Of a DNA stretch of 48,047 nt, positions 17,001-25,935 are shown in pieces (the stretch's first letter is position 1; each line of letters starts with the position of its first letter). Both the position numbers and the translations under genes were made by a program. The DNA lies in contig DATIYF010000040.1 in the NCBI GenBank assembly GCA_035517775.1, positions 1 through 48,047 of the forward strand. Reading direction: 5' to 3'. The notes under the pieces were generated by a model. That model ran no database searches, was not told the origin of the DNA, and worked only from the letters and a program-made list of their open reading frames with translations. This DNA comes from DATIYF01 sp035517775 (GTDB lineage Bacteria > Acidobacteriota > Terriglobia > Terriglobales > Acidobacteriaceae).

Positions 17001-17740
17001 AGAAGCGCGCCAGCCACTACATCAGCTTTGAAGGCAGTTATACCTTCTCCCGGGCTACCGACGACTCCTCCGCCGGCCGCAATGCCTGGATCGGCTCGCT
17101 GGGCTCGGACAATCCCCAGGAACTGGACGACCTGCAGGCGGAGCACTCCATCAGCGCCAATGACGCCACGCATCGCCTGGCCCTTGCCATTATTGCGGAT
17201 ACGCCCATCGGCCGCGGCCGTTGGATCGGCAACAACATGAACCGCGCGCTCGACGCCATTGTCGGCGGTTGGACCATCTCCACCATTCTTACTTTCCAGA
17301 GCGGACAGCCGCTCGACATCGGCATGTCGGAGCCGACGCTCGATGACGGCAATCAGCGGCCGAACGTGCTTTGCAATCCCAGGAGCGGCGTGGGTATCCA
17401 TCACGCCGCTTTGACCGCGGGCTCGGATAATCCATTAAGCGTCTTCAACGCCGATTGCTTTGCTGATCCCGGATTCGAACAGGCGGGCGATTCTCCGCGC
17501 TATTTTTCCATTCTGCGCTCGGACGGAATTCATAACATGGATGTCTCTTTGTCGAAATCCTTTACCCCCCGCGAAGGCATGACGCTCGAATTGCGCGGCG
17601 AGTTCTTCAACTTCCTGAACACGCCGCGCTTTGCGCCCCCCGATACGCTTTGGGGCGACTCCACCTTCGGGCAAATTTCGTCGCTGGCCCAGGGCAGCAC
17701 GCCACGGCATGGGCAGCTGGGCATTCGTCTGCAGTTTTAA
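14063..17740 (+). CDS. Oar-like TonB-dependent outer-membrane receptor (glycan locus)
   Basis: This 1225-residue protein has a signal peptide (ITQLAGAFLAFSMLPANLALA) and then a carboxypeptidase-regulatory-like domain at about residues 35-120 ('IRGVVTDASGAVVTNATVTV'). A plug region follows, with 'GTDVTSQYVKEIPLLNRNFF' and 'FSSEFGSNGGTVVNMALKSG', and then a long beta-barrel ending in an aromatic residue (GQLGIRLQF), as outer-membrane proteins do. Such receptors import bulky ligands across the outer membrane using TonB energy. Its place among glycoside hydrolases suggests an oligosaccharide ligand, but no SusD-type binding protein is present. The ATG at 14063 follows a GGGGAGGG ribosome-binding site; an upstream frame extension to 14000 is not needed. 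The gene has its own promoter and candidate operator and is followed after 16 bases by a Tat-exported protein gene. Confidence 0.9.
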   Translation: MSAKTKTAAARWITQLAGAFLAFSMLPANLALAQVSYQAQIRGVVTDASGAVVTNATVTVSEVATGISRSVQTDSVGYYIVRALTPSSYVVHVSAPGFQTLEEKGIVLQVDQETSLNFTLRPAGTTTSVQVTEAAPLLDTESSSLGTDVTSQYVKEIPLLNRNFFGLVFLNAGVSEVAGSGVADNYPTGTNFVSNGQRNATAEIRVDGALITSPEQGEGGNTNVYYEPSVEVVQEFKVQNNSFSSEFGSNGGTVVNMALKSGTNAFHGSAWWFTQHGWLDANDFFSNQAGLPRPDHSRNQYGFSLGGPIKKDKAFFFIDLERVLQNAPVQVVGTVPTALERQGDFSQTMISDPDSGALVPDEIFNPFQVSNGQRASFSTPNVIDAQWQDAVGKAVLNLYPLPTPGLGNPDGTNNLRTNTTDSSKGLQFDIKLDGQVSANNHLSGRYSHAHSSESVPTILGDDDTFADGDNYLTTVHNASLQHDWTIRPTLLLSSRFAVEHAFAPGFTTYPSASSVGFPSLLDNANAGISRMPGILVDSPWTSLYDQCCVDTKFAHTLYSYSSGLSWVHGKHNFKFGGEQRIFFNNFQQPSYPTGYFHFAQEVTEQVINAFNPDQGNPFADIMLGVGDYGGIAIYPEVFDKSKETAFYVQDDWKVTPKLTLNLGLRYEWSTPYSERNNHLQFSDFSGDSGVSVDLSSGVPELQALGLGPTNLIGTTEFPTSSRRTVPVDRNNWAPRLGFAYQLTPNTVVRGGAGVYYGMNVATNFQYAGTAFRKDGNVYFTKDDFQTLSATLENPFPAGLPAPEGTQYGPLSMWGYQNINDLGTSEAQNADIYQWSLGVQRLLPGQFVVSVDYSANRSIHLPWGGAGGFTTRDRNFISSALRSQFNQVDQDGNPLPCNDDGTVNFANLYSYSNLHCNVPNPFQSMFVGPNAVFNQPDSLYNDDMIPLINLLRPFPQFDGNFEGLPLLEASSFYNALQVRFQKRASHYISFEGSYTFSRATDDSSAGRNAWIGSLGSDNPQELDDLQAEHSISANDATHRLALAIIADTPIGRGRWIGNNMNRALDAIVGGWTISTILTFQSGQPLDIGMSEPTLDDGNQRPNVLCNPRSGVGIHHAALTAGSDNPLSVFNADCFADPGFEQAGDSPRYFSILRSDGIHNMDVSLSKSFTPREGMTLELRGEFFNFLNTPRFAPPDTLWGDSTFGQISSLAQGSTPRHGQLGIRLQF

Positions 17741-17756
17741 GCGTCAAGGGCATACG

Positions 17757-19313
17757 GTGAAGCGGCGAACTCTTTTGAAATCCGGCGGCGTGGCGCTCCT
17801 GGGCATGGGCGCCAGCCGCGCCTGGGCCCGTGTTCCGGTTCACAATTTCGACAAGTACGATTTCGGCTGCGGTCCGCCGGTGAGCGACCGCCTGTATCAG
17901 GGGCCGTTCTCGGCCGACGACTACCCGAGCTGGACGGTCGTCATGGCGCTCACCCCTTCGCAGGTGCCCGTGCCGAACTACGGCATGGGCCTGATCACCT
18001 ACGTGTGCGATGAAGTCGGTCCGGCGCACGAGGAGGGCAAGAGCCTGGCCCAATCCCTTGAACACGTGGTGAAGCTGCCGCTCGGCAACAAGCTGTACAT
18101 TCGCGTCAACTGGAAGGATGTGCAGCGGAAACCGGGCTCACTCGATCTTTGCGAACACTGGAAGCTGACCTTCGATCTTGCTCGCCAGTACGGCAAGCGG
18201 GTTGGCTTTCGCGTGATGATCAGCAACCCGGATACGCCCGGATTCGCCCTCCCCGATTTTCTTCTGCAGAAGGTCCCCATGGTAAAGCTCGGAGCCTGGC
18301 AGGGCCGCGACCGCTATGAGCCAAGGTACGATCATCCGGCATTTCAAGCCGCATTCCATGAGCTAGTGGACTTGCTGGCAGATCAATACGACGGTCATCC
18401 CGAGGTTGAGTACGTGGATACCTGCATGTACGGCTTTTGGGGCGAAGGCCACACCTGGCCGCTCGAATCGCCGGCGAATCCATTCCCTGATCCCGTCACT
18501 GCGGAGAACACTTTCGTCAGCATGCTGGAATATCAGCTTGCGCATTGGAAGAAGACGCCACTGCTCACCAATACCCAACCTGACTTCAGTAAGGTCGGAA
18601 ACTCCGAGTTGCTCGATCGCACCGTTCGCAGCGACAACTGGCTGCGCACCGACACGATTTTTATTGAGAATGAGCAGATCGAAGAGTTAAGCAACCGGCC
18701 GCCCTGGACAGGCGTGAGCGTCGAGGTCGGCATGTCTGACGGTTCGCCGCAATCACTCAAGCTGGATGAGGGTGTTACCTACACCGACAACGTCATTCAC
18801 CACGTGCAGGATGTGGGCGCCTGCTACTTTTCGCTGTGGAACTGGCACCGCATCTCGGCGGAAAGAATTCTCAACTACTACCGGCAGTATCCCGGGGCGC
18901 TCGATGAGCTTGCCCGGCGCATCGGCTACCGCGTGCGGCCTTCGTGGGTATGGACCTATCAGGAGATGGGCTATCCCGGACTCATCGTGGGTTTCGCTAA
19001 CGATGGCATTGCCGGCGTACCCGGCGTGTTGCGCGTTTCTGTCGTGAATGGTGAAGGAACGGTTCTCGCCAGCGGCAGCCTCGATGCCGGATACCCGCTG
19101 CCGGGCAAGGTGCGGCAGGCGAAGTTTCCGCTGCCAAAAGGTGCGAACTGGAAAGGTCTGCGGCTGAAGGCCGAAATTGAGGTGAAGGGCCAGCGTCATC
19201 CGTTGCGCTGGGCCTGCCATCAGCAGTTGAACGAAGATGGCAGCCTCACGCTTCGCTCCACCACCGGCCTTGGCGAAAACGACGAAACCGGCGGCGTGCC
19301 GCCAACTGCCTGA
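17757..19313 (+). CDS. Tat-exported putative glycoside-hydrolase-like barrel protein, function unknown
   Basis: This 518-residue protein begins MKRRTLLKSGGVALLGMGAS, a twin-arginine signal, suggesting export of a folded and perhaps cofactor-bearing protein. The body reads like a clan-A (GH42/DUF4832-like) barrel: 'LYIRVNWKDVQRKPGSLDL', 'KRVGFRVMISNPDTP', 'YVDTCMYGFWGEGHTWPL' (a Glu at a typical catalytic position), 'TIFIENEQIEEL' and 'FSLWNWHRISAERIL'. About 100 C-terminal residues look like an immunoglobulin-type beta domain. No family was recognised with confidence. The GTG at 17757 is chosen because AAGGG lies 6 bases upstream and it gives a clean signal; the frame continues upstream into the receptor gene. 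It sits 16 bases after the receptor and 10 bases before the next gene, so it is probably in the same operon. Confidence 0.65.
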   Translation: MKRRTLLKSGGVALLGMGASRAWARVPVHNFDKYDFGCGPPVSDRLYQGPFSADDYPSWTVVMALTPSQVPVPNYGMGLITYVCDEVGPAHEEGKSLAQSLEHVVKLPLGNKLYIRVNWKDVQRKPGSLDLCEHWKLTFDLARQYGKRVGFRVMISNPDTPGFALPDFLLQKVPMVKLGAWQGRDRYEPRYDHPAFQAAFHELVDLLADQYDGHPEVEYVDTCMYGFWGEGHTWPLESPANPFPDPVTAENTFVSMLEYQLAHWKKTPLLTNTQPDFSKVGNSELLDRTVRSDNWLRTDTIFIENEQIEELSNRPPWTGVSVEVGMSDGSPQSLKLDEGVTYTDNVIHHVQDVGACYFSLWNWHRISAERILNYYRQYPGALDELARRIGYRVRPSWVWTYQEMGYPGLIVGFANDGIAGVPGVLRVSVVNGEGTVLASGSLDAGYPLPGKVRQAKFPLPKGANWKGLRLKAEIEVKGQRHPLRWACHQQLNEDGSLTLRSTTGLGENDETGGVPPTA

Positions 19314-19323
19314 TCGGCCTCCC

Positions 19324-21222
19324 ATGAAGATACGAATCCTCGTTCTCCTTATTGCCGCCGCTACTCTGCTTGCCGCCAACCCGCCCGCCGCCGAGCAGAA
19401 CTGGACCAACTACGTCCGCATCGGAGCTTATGGCCTGGGCCGCGAAGATCCCGCGCAAATCGTACGCCAGGCGCAGACCAGCGACGTCTTCGGCATCGAA
19501 GTGGATAACGACATTGAGGGCCGCTACGAAAGTTTTCTTGATCCCACGGAAAAGCTGGCAGCCATTCGCGCGGTCGCGGAGAAAGCCCACGCTGCCGGCA
19601 ACCGGGCTTTCGTTTATATCGCCGGCACCGAGTGCATCACCGCGAACGCGGACCAGACGCCACACACCGTGGCCAAAGAGCACCCCGACTGGCTACAGCG
19701 CAAGATCACCGGCGAGCCCGCGGTCTTCGGCGGCGGCACCGCATTCTGGATCAAGAAGGGTGACGAAGATGTCTGGATCAGCCCTTACGCCCCCGCGTGG
19801 CGCAAGACCTACATGCAACGGGTGCGCCAGATCGCGGCCACCGGCATTGACGGCATCTACGTGGACATTCCTTACTGGATGACCCACTTCGAGGGTTGGG
19901 AAGACAGCTGGGCGAGCTTCGACGACTACACGGTTGCCGCCTTCAAAGAGCAGACCGGACTTGACGCCAGGAAAGACTTGAAGCTGGGCGACTTCTCGGA
20001 CCCCAATTTCCGCAAGTGGGTGGATTTCCGCATTCAGACCATTACCGACTTCATGCATGAAATCGCGACCAACGCGCGCTCGGTCAACCCGGAAATCAAG
20101 ACCATTCCTGAAATCTATCCCGGGATTGAAGAGGAAGCGGTGCGCGTGGGCGCCGACGTTTACAGCCTTTACCCGGTGGTGGATGCCATCGCGCACGAAT
20201 ACGAATTTGGTGGCGGCGATCACATGGCTTCGGACCGCACTCCCCTCGATTGGTTTCGTTACCAGGTGGGCATGCACTCTTTTCGTGCTTTCGCGCAGGG
20301 CAAGGCGACCTGGATTCTGAACTACTCATGGGACGGCAACAACCAAGTGGACGCCCGCCAGGCGATGCAGAACCTAGCTATGTCTCAAGTCATGGACGGC
20401 GCCAATTTCTGGGATGCCCCCGGTCACTCCATGGCTGGTTCGAACGATCTGCCAACGCGTAAGAGGATTTTTGACTGGATTCACGCCAACGAGAAAACCT
20501 TCTATCTGCCCCGCACCCCCATTCATCCCATCGGAGTGTATTTTTCTCCGAAAACAAGGGATTACTACGCGCGTGATTTCATCTCCGCCTATCGCGGAGT
20601 TCTGATTCTCCTCATGCAAGAGCACCTGGAGTTTCAGGTGGTGACGCCGCGCACCCTTTCCGAATTTTCCGGCTCCACGCTGGTCTTACCCAATGTGCGC
20701 GTGCTCGACGATAGCGAAAAGAGTTGGCTGCGCGGGTACGTGGGCGCCGGTAACAAACTGGTCTTGACCTGCGCCAACGAGGCTGGGCTTGCGTCCTCCC
20801 CCAAACTTGTGACTCTCCCAGACTGCCCGGGAAAGGCCTACGATTCTGCGCTCGAAAAGGATTTCGACAGCGCCTCCCCCTTATCGCAGCAGAAGTTTTT
20901 CGACGCCATGGCGGACGGGCAAGCCATTGAAATCAAGGCCTCGCCAAACATTGCCACTTCCATTGCGGCGGTAAGCGGCTCGCCTCACGTCTTCTTCGCC
21001 AACTTCGCGGGGCTTCGCGCGGGAACCAACCCTGTGCAAACCCCGCAGACCGGAGTAACGGTCAGCCTGCCGGCGAAATCTGGCGCACAAGGTTTTTTTC
21101 TGCCCTTCCTGGGCCAGACGCAAGAATTGAACGGGGTGAAGAATGGAGAGCGCGTCACTTTTACCTTGCCCCCCATTTCAAAGGGCGCCGTGTTCTGGTA
21201 TGGGAGCAAACCAGCCCACTAA
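19324..21222 (+). CDS. Exported GHL6-like putative glycoside hydrolase
   Basis: This 632-residue protein has a signal peptide (ILVLLIAAATLLAA), an N-terminal barrel and a C-terminal Rossmann-like domain. Barrel landmarks are 'TNYVRIGAYGLGREDPAQIV', 'AHAAGNRAFVYIAGTEC', 'YMQRVRQIAATGIDGIYVDI', an Asp-rich 'DSWASFDDYTVAAFKEQTG', and 'IKTIPEIYPGIEEEAVRVGA'. The later segment 'YYARDFISAYRGVLILLMQE' and 'STLVLPNVRVLDDSEKSWLR' resembles the GATase-like domain that follows hypothetical GHL6 and fucosidase-like barrels. The substrate is unknown. It lies 10 bases after the Tat protein gene and ends 6 bases from the convergent GH2 gene, closing the + strand block of the glycan locus. The ATG at 19324 directly gives the signal peptide; its ribosome-binding site is weak. 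Confidence 0.65.
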   Translation: MKIRILVLLIAAATLLAANPPAAEQNWTNYVRIGAYGLGREDPAQIVRQAQTSDVFGIEVDNDIEGRYESFLDPTEKLAAIRAVAEKAHAAGNRAFVYIAGTECITANADQTPHTVAKEHPDWLQRKITGEPAVFGGGTAFWIKKGDEDVWISPYAPAWRKTYMQRVRQIAATGIDGIYVDIPYWMTHFEGWEDSWASFDDYTVAAFKEQTGLDARKDLKLGDFSDPNFRKWVDFRIQTITDFMHEIATNARSVNPEIKTIPEIYPGIEEEAVRVGADVYSLYPVVDAIAHEYEFGGGDHMASDRTPLDWFRYQVGMHSFRAFAQGKATWILNYSWDGNNQVDARQAMQNLAMSQVMDGANFWDAPGHSMAGSNDLPTRKRIFDWIHANEKTFYLPRTPIHPIGVYFSPKTRDYYARDFISAYRGVLILLMQEHLEFQVVTPRTLSEFSGSTLVLPNVRVLDDSEKSWLRGYVGAGNKLVLTCANEAGLASSPKLVTLPDCPGKAYDSALEKDFDSASPLSQQKFFDAMADGQAIEIKASPNIATSIAAVSGSPHVFFANFAGLRAGTNPVQTPQTGVTVSLPAKSGAQGFFLPFLGQTQELNGVKNGERVTFTLPPISKGAVFWYGSKPAH

Positions 21223-21228
21223 GCCGGT

Positions 21229-24200
21229 TCACTTCCCTGCCCCCGCAGAGGTCGAAACAGCCACCGTCTGCGGCGCCACATTCCAGCCCCGAAGGCTTAT
21301 CTGCGGTGCGCTGGCCGCGGCATCCGCAGGGTAGTCAATTTCGATCTCCCGGCTTTCACCCGGCAAAAGCGAGAGGTAATTGTCGCTGTAGTAGGCAGGC
21401 AAAATGCGCGAGCCGTCGTTGGCATTCAGGATCGTCAGCTTGTTCTCCAGGGAGGCAACGCTCCCCGTGTTTCTCAGCTCGACCCTGACCTGAACCTCAT
21501 CGCCCGCACGGGCGGATTTTGCCGCAAGAGAAATTGAGGCCGCACCCATTCGCCCAAGCTGCCGGTACGAGGAACTCTTCGCCCCCAGCCAGTAGAGATT
21601 TTGCGAGAGCACTTCGTCCGAAGAGTTCCGCAACTCCAGCTTCACCAGCACTACCGTACCGGGCGGCAGCAGCGGGGCAAGGTCGAGGGTAAATCCTCCG
21701 GTGGCGGCATCCGCGGCGGCATTTATCCCTTCCTCGCGATGCAGCAGCAGCTTGTTCTCCAACGAATAAACGTCAGCGCTGATGGTCAGCCCAGCCTGCG
21801 CGTCGCGCGTGGTGTTAATCACGGCCACGCTGTAATCGGATAAATCTAACTGCACATGCACCGGCTCGCAGGCCTTCTTCACTCCGTAATATGAGGATTG
21901 CGTGTCATAGTCTGAACTCAGAATCTGCCAGGTATTGCTGGGCCACGCCGGCTGGGTCATCCACAGCAACCGTCCGCTGTTGGGCGCCCACAAGTGCGCA
22001 TTCATTCCCTCAAAAATTGCGCGGTGGTCCACGTAGTCCAGCATTTGGGCCTTGCGCTCGAAATCCTCCAGGCTGGTGGGCGCGCCGAACTCCGCCTGCA
22101 TCTCGGCCATGAAAGGCCGCATATCGCCATTTCCACTCTGGTGCCAGTCATGGTAAGCCCAGTCGTCGCTGATGGGCCACTGATCGGCCTTGGGAATCCA
22201 GGCGCGAAACGATTCCAGCGTCGAGAACGATGGCGTTCCGGTCTCGACCGAGAAGCCGTGGTTCAAGGTGGTGTAGTAAAGCGTAGGATCCATGTATTCG
22301 TACGGCCCGCTTTGCTGAAGGTTGACCTGGTTCGAGCTGGGCGAGTAATAGCGGGTGCCGTCCAGCGAGCGCACCAGGTCAGCCAACCCGTCATTGATGA
22401 TCGGCTGCGGCACGCCTTCATTGCGTCCGCACCACATCACGATCGAAGGGTGATTGCGAAAACGCAGAATGGTATCGCGCGCATTCTTCAGGAACAGCGC
22501 CGGGTCCTCGGCTTCCACGTTGTAGTTCTGTGTGGACTCCCAAAAATCATTCCACACCATCATGCCGTATTCATCCGCAAGCTGGTAGAAGACTTCTTCC
22601 GTGTTCTGCCCCACCCAGTTGCGGATAATGTTCAGATGAGCGTCGCGCTGCAGGCGGAAATATGGCTCCAGGCGCGGGCGCGAAACCCGCTTGCGTGAGT
22701 CGTCCATGCCCCAGTTTCCACCCCGGGCTGCGATTCTCACGCCATTCACCCTGATCACCAGGTAAGGAGACGTTTTCGTATCGCTGACCGCCTGCACAGC
22801 CGGCGATGATTCCCCGCCGGGCGCCAGCGAGGCCACCCACGACTTCCAGCCCTCTTTCCACTCCGGAGGAAAGACGGAGGGAAATGGATCAGCCGCAGGA
22901 ATCTCGCGAATGCCTTCGCGGCTCACGTTGACAACGCGCTCTCCTTTCAGCTTGGCGATTGTCGGCGAATATTCCAGGCGCCGCAAATTGCCGGCGCTGT
23001 CGAGCAGGCTCAATTCGTAGGTGACCTCACGAATTCCGAAGCGCAGTTGCTTGCTGGCTGAGACTGTATTTTCTTGCGAGAAGCTCAATTGCAGCGTGTA
23101 CAGCTCCGGCTTGCCATAGCCGTTCGGCCACCACAGACGAGGATGCCGCACCGTAAGCTGCGGAAATTCGCGCGCCGATAACTTAATCGAACTTAGGCCC
23201 GGCGCCAGGCTTAGCGGCTTGATTACCGTAACCTCGCCAAATGCCGCGTTCAAGGTTCCGCTGACTGGTGAGTCTGAGAGGTTCTCCAGCGGAACGGTGA
23301 TCTCTACATCGGCATGGCTTGTATCCGGTAGAGGTAAGCTGGTGACGACCTGCGGATCGCCAATTTTCACCGCTCCCGTGGCGGTCAGCCTCACCGGCTG
23401 CCAGATGCCGGTATCACGGTCTCGTATCGCCGGAATCCAATCCCAACCTTCGGTGGCCACAAACGTGGGCCCATCCAGGCACATGATTCCTCCGTTTTCG
23501 CCTGGTCCGCCTTGAATGGATTGCTCCTGCGGAATTCCGGGATGCGGCGGCGGAGAAACACGCACCGCGAGGACATTAGCGCGGTCGGGCCGGGCGGCCT
23601 TGGTCACGTCAAACACGCCGCGGATGAATGCTCCCTTGATCGCGCCCAGCGATTCTCCGTTCAGCCAGACCTGGGCCTCGTAATTGATGCCATCGAAGGT
23701 CAGCGTCAGATGCCTTCCGCGAGTGGCCTCCGGCAGGTGAAACTCCGCGCGATACCAATAGTCCTGCTTGTTCAGGGTCTCAGGAATGGCCAGATTGTTG
23801 AGCCCGTAGTCGGGGTCGGGATAAATGCCACGATCAATCATGGTGGTGAGCACAGTGCCAGGGACCGTAGCTGCCATCCAGTCGCGCGCATTGAAACCGG
23901 GCTGAGAGATTTCGCCGCCTTCAGCTTGCACTCTGGGGGCGGGCATCATTTTCCAGCCAGTGGCCAGAGCCCAATCGTTCTCGCCTTCCGCCTGGAGCGT
24001 TTCTTTCGCTGGCGGAATGGGCTTCGCTACCGGCTGCAGAAACGGCGCTCGGCTGCGCGGCATCGTGGCAGGATCCTGAGGAGCGCGGTAGCCCGCTTGC
24101 TCTCGCGTCTGTACCGGCCAGGGCTTTGAGCCTTCTTCGAACACGATCAGCGAAAAATCCTCGGGCTTTTCCGCAAGCCGTCGAATTTCCTCGGCGGTCA

Positions 24201-24789
24201 TTGCCCGGCGAAGCAGAGTCAGGCCAGCGATGTTCCCTCCAAAGTGCTGCCAGCTGTCGGTTGAAGAAGGGGAAGGCGCGATCTCCAGAACCGGGCTCAC
24301 GCTGCCCAGATCGAGCTCTCCGCTGGCGACCTTCGCGCCCTCACTGTAGAGCTGAAAATGCTGGCCGTCGAAGATTGCGGCCAGAAAATGCCACTTGCCC
24401 GGAGCGAGGGCAGCGGGTCCGGAAATGCTGTTGTGGTCGCCGATCCAAACCATGGCGTGGTCAGCGTCGAGCGCTAGGTATCGCGAATACTCATCCTCAG
24501 GGTCCCCGAACCCAGCGATCAACGTCAGCCCCTTGGCATTCCCGGCAGGCTTCACCCAACCGTAGAGCGACCACGGCGAATCTGCCCCCAGCACTGAATC
24601 ATCCGCCAGGAGGGGCTTGCGTAACCCGCCGCCGCCCGATAGAAGCACCGCGTTGAACGGACCATAGAAAGGCGGGTCGTTGGTGACGGCTCTCTGTGCG
24701 TGACTTCGGACCGCGGAAAACATCAGGCATAGAAATAGAAGCCGGCACAGCGGGTGGTGGTAAAAAGCCCCTAAGAATCCGTTCGTCAT
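21229..24789 (-). CDS. Exported GH2 glycoside hydrolase with N-terminal LamG-like domain
   Basis: This is a large protein of 1186 residues. A signal peptide (LCRLLFLCLMFSAVRSHA) leads to a LamG/concanavalin-like domain at about residues 45-220 ('SPWSLYGWVKPAGNAKGLTL', 'WHFLAAIFDGQHFQLYSEG'). GH2 domains follow: a galactose-binding-like jelly roll ('LTLTFDGINYEAQVWLNGES'), a beta-sandwich, and a barrel with 'RGGNWGMDDSRKR', 'IIRNWVGQNTEEVFYQLADE', 'IVMWCGRNEGVP' (NE pair, acid/base Glu) and 'MAEMQAEFGAPT' (possible nucleophile Glu). This resembles the beta-mannosidase and exo-glucosaminidase branch of GH2; keeping N-E rather than S-D-N favours the mannosidase side, with modest certainty. ATG 24789 follows GGAG by about 6 bases. 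It lies 84 bases downstream of the TPR gene on the same strand. Confidence 0.85.
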   Translation of the reverse strand: MTNGFLGAFYHHPLCRLLFLCLMFSAVRSHAQRAVTNDPPFYGPFNAVLLSGGGGLRKPLLADDSVLGADSPWSLYGWVKPAGNAKGLTLIAGFGDPEDEYSRYLALDADHAMVWIGDHNSISGPAALAPGKWHFLAAIFDGQHFQLYSEGAKVASGELDLGSVSPVLEIAPSPSSTDSWQHFGGNIAGLTLLRRAMTAEEIRRLAEKPEDFSLIVFEEGSKPWPVQTREQAGYRAPQDPATMPRSRAPFLQPVAKPIPPAKETLQAEGENDWALATGWKMMPAPRVQAEGGEISQPGFNARDWMAATVPGTVLTTMIDRGIYPDPDYGLNNLAIPETLNKQDYWYRAEFHLPEATRGRHLTLTFDGINYEAQVWLNGESLGAIKGAFIRGVFDVTKAARPDRANVLAVRVSPPPHPGIPQEQSIQGGPGENGGIMCLDGPTFVATEGWDWIPAIRDRDTGIWQPVRLTATGAVKIGDPQVVTSLPLPDTSHADVEITVPLENLSDSPVSGTLNAAFGEVTVIKPLSLAPGLSSIKLSAREFPQLTVRHPRLWWPNGYGKPELYTLQLSFSQENTVSASKQLRFGIREVTYELSLLDSAGNLRRLEYSPTIAKLKGERVVNVSREGIREIPAADPFPSVFPPEWKEGWKSWVASLAPGGESSPAVQAVSDTKTSPYLVIRVNGVRIAARGGNWGMDDSRKRVSRPRLEPYFRLQRDAHLNIIRNWVGQNTEEVFYQLADEYGMMVWNDFWESTQNYNVEAEDPALFLKNARDTILRFRNHPSIVMWCGRNEGVPQPIINDGLADLVRSLDGTRYYSPSSNQVNLQQSGPYEYMDPTLYYTTLNHGFSVETGTPSFSTLESFRAWIPKADQWPISDDWAYHDWHQSGNGDMRPFMAEMQAEFGAPTSLEDFERKAQMLDYVDHRAIFEGMNAHLWAPNSGRLLWMTQPAWPSNTWQILSSDYDTQSSYYGVKKACEPVHVQLDLSDYSVAVINTTRDAQAGLTISADVYSLENKLLLHREEGINAAADAATGGFTLDLAPLLPPGTVVLVKLELRNSSDEVLSQNLYWLGAKSSSYRQLGRMGAASISLAAKSARAGDEVQVRVELRNTGSVASLENKLTILNANDGSRILPAYYSDNYLSLLPGESREIEIDYPADAAASAPQISLRGWNVAPQTVAVSTSAGAGK

Positions 24790-24873
24790 GGGGTTCTCCA
24801 AAAGACCAGCTATGGTAACGCAACCATAAGTATGCGCTGTATTCGTAAAATTCGGGCGCCTTCGGCAGGCAAG

Positions 24874-25935
24874 CTATTTTCCGGCCTGGGTCTCGGCCTG
24901 AAGCTTCTGGAACTCCTGCATTTCGCGATCGGCTTCGGCCGTCTTGCCTTGCTTGCGAAAAAGGGCCGCCAGGCCGAAATGCGCCTGCGCCGCCAGTGGG
25001 CCCGTCTTTTCCATCTCAATCACGCGCCGCCAGGCTTTCTCGGCGGCGGCGGCATCGTTTTCCAGAGAGGCGGCCTTACCCATCGCATAGAGCGTTTCCG
25101 GCATATCCGGCAGCAGGCGGTTGGCGCGCTCCAGTTCCGCCCGCGCCTCCTGCACCTTGCCCTGCTCAAGCAAGACCTCGCCCAGGCGATATGCCGCCTC
25201 GGCGTTTCCCGGCTGCAGCCTGGTCTCGGCGCGAAATTCCTTCTCTGCCTTGGGCCATTGCGCCGTCGCGGCATAAAGCTGGCCCAATTCGAGGTGAATT
25301 TCCGGCAGATTGGCACGCAACGCCAGGGCAGCCAGATAATCTTTCTCCGCCTCCGGCATTTGCCGCAAAACGAAATAATTCTCCGCCATGGCCTGGTGGG
25401 CGCGGGCAGAATTCGGTTCGAGCGTGAGTAGCGTGTCCACCGACTGCTTGGAAAGCAGCCCCGCCGCACGCCCCATGTAGTAAAGAAGATCAGGATCATC
25501 CGGCCGCTGCGCCAGCGCGGCCTGCAGATTGGCCACAGCATCCGCCAGCTTACCGACTTGTGTCTGGGCTATGCCCAGCGCGGCGGTCTCATGCGCTTTC
25601 TCCAGGTGCGGAATAGCTTCGCTCGCGTAGCCCTGGGCCAGCAGCGCATAACCGAGAAAGCGGTGTGCGGGAATAGACTCAGGATCCAGCTTTACCGCCT
25701 GCTTCAAGGGAGGGATGGCGGCGGCATAGTCCTGCTGTTCGAGGTAAGCCAGTCCCAAGCGCAAGAATCCGTCGGCGAATTTCGGCTCCATCTGGGTAAC
25801 CTGGTGGAATTCGCCGGCCGCAACCGTGTAGTTCTTTTGTTCATCGGCTCGCACGCCTGCCTGGTAGTGCTGCAAGGCTTGAGGCGCGAGGGTCTGCCAG
25901 GCCAGCCAAAGCGCCAGCATTGTCCGCGATAACAT
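24874..25935 (-). CDS. TPR-repeat protein paired with CRTAC1
   Basis: This 353-residue protein has a short hydrophobic N-terminus (MLSRTMLALWLAWQTLA), probably a signal peptide, followed almost wholly by tetratricopeptide repeats, for example 'AAGEFHQVTQMEPKFADGFL', 'AAIPPLKQAVKLDPES', 'KAEKEFRAETRLQPGNAEAA' and 'EARAELERANRLLPDMPETL'. TPR proteins act as interaction scaffolds. Its ATG shares one base with the stop codon of the upstream CRTAC1 gene (TAATG), which points to translational coupling and a joint role in the periplasm or at the cell surface. CRTAC1-TPR pairs are common in Acidobacteriota and Planctomycetota; their function is not settled. Confidence 0.85.
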   Translation of the reverse strand: MLSRTMLALWLAWQTLAPQALQHYQAGVRADEQKNYTVAAGEFHQVTQMEPKFADGFLRLGLAYLEQQDYAAAIPPLKQAVKLDPESIPAHRFLGYALLAQGYASEAIPHLEKAHETAALGIAQTQVGKLADAVANLQAALAQRPDDPDLLYYMGRAAGLLSKQSVDTLLTLEPNSARAHQAMAENYFVLRQMPEAEKDYLAALALRANLPEIHLELGQLYAATAQWPKAEKEFRAETRLQPGNAEAAYRLGEVLLEQGKVQEARAELERANRLLPDMPETLYAMGKAASLENDAAAAEKAWRRVIEMEKTGPLAAQAHFGLAALFRKQGKTAEADREMQEFQKLQAETQAGK

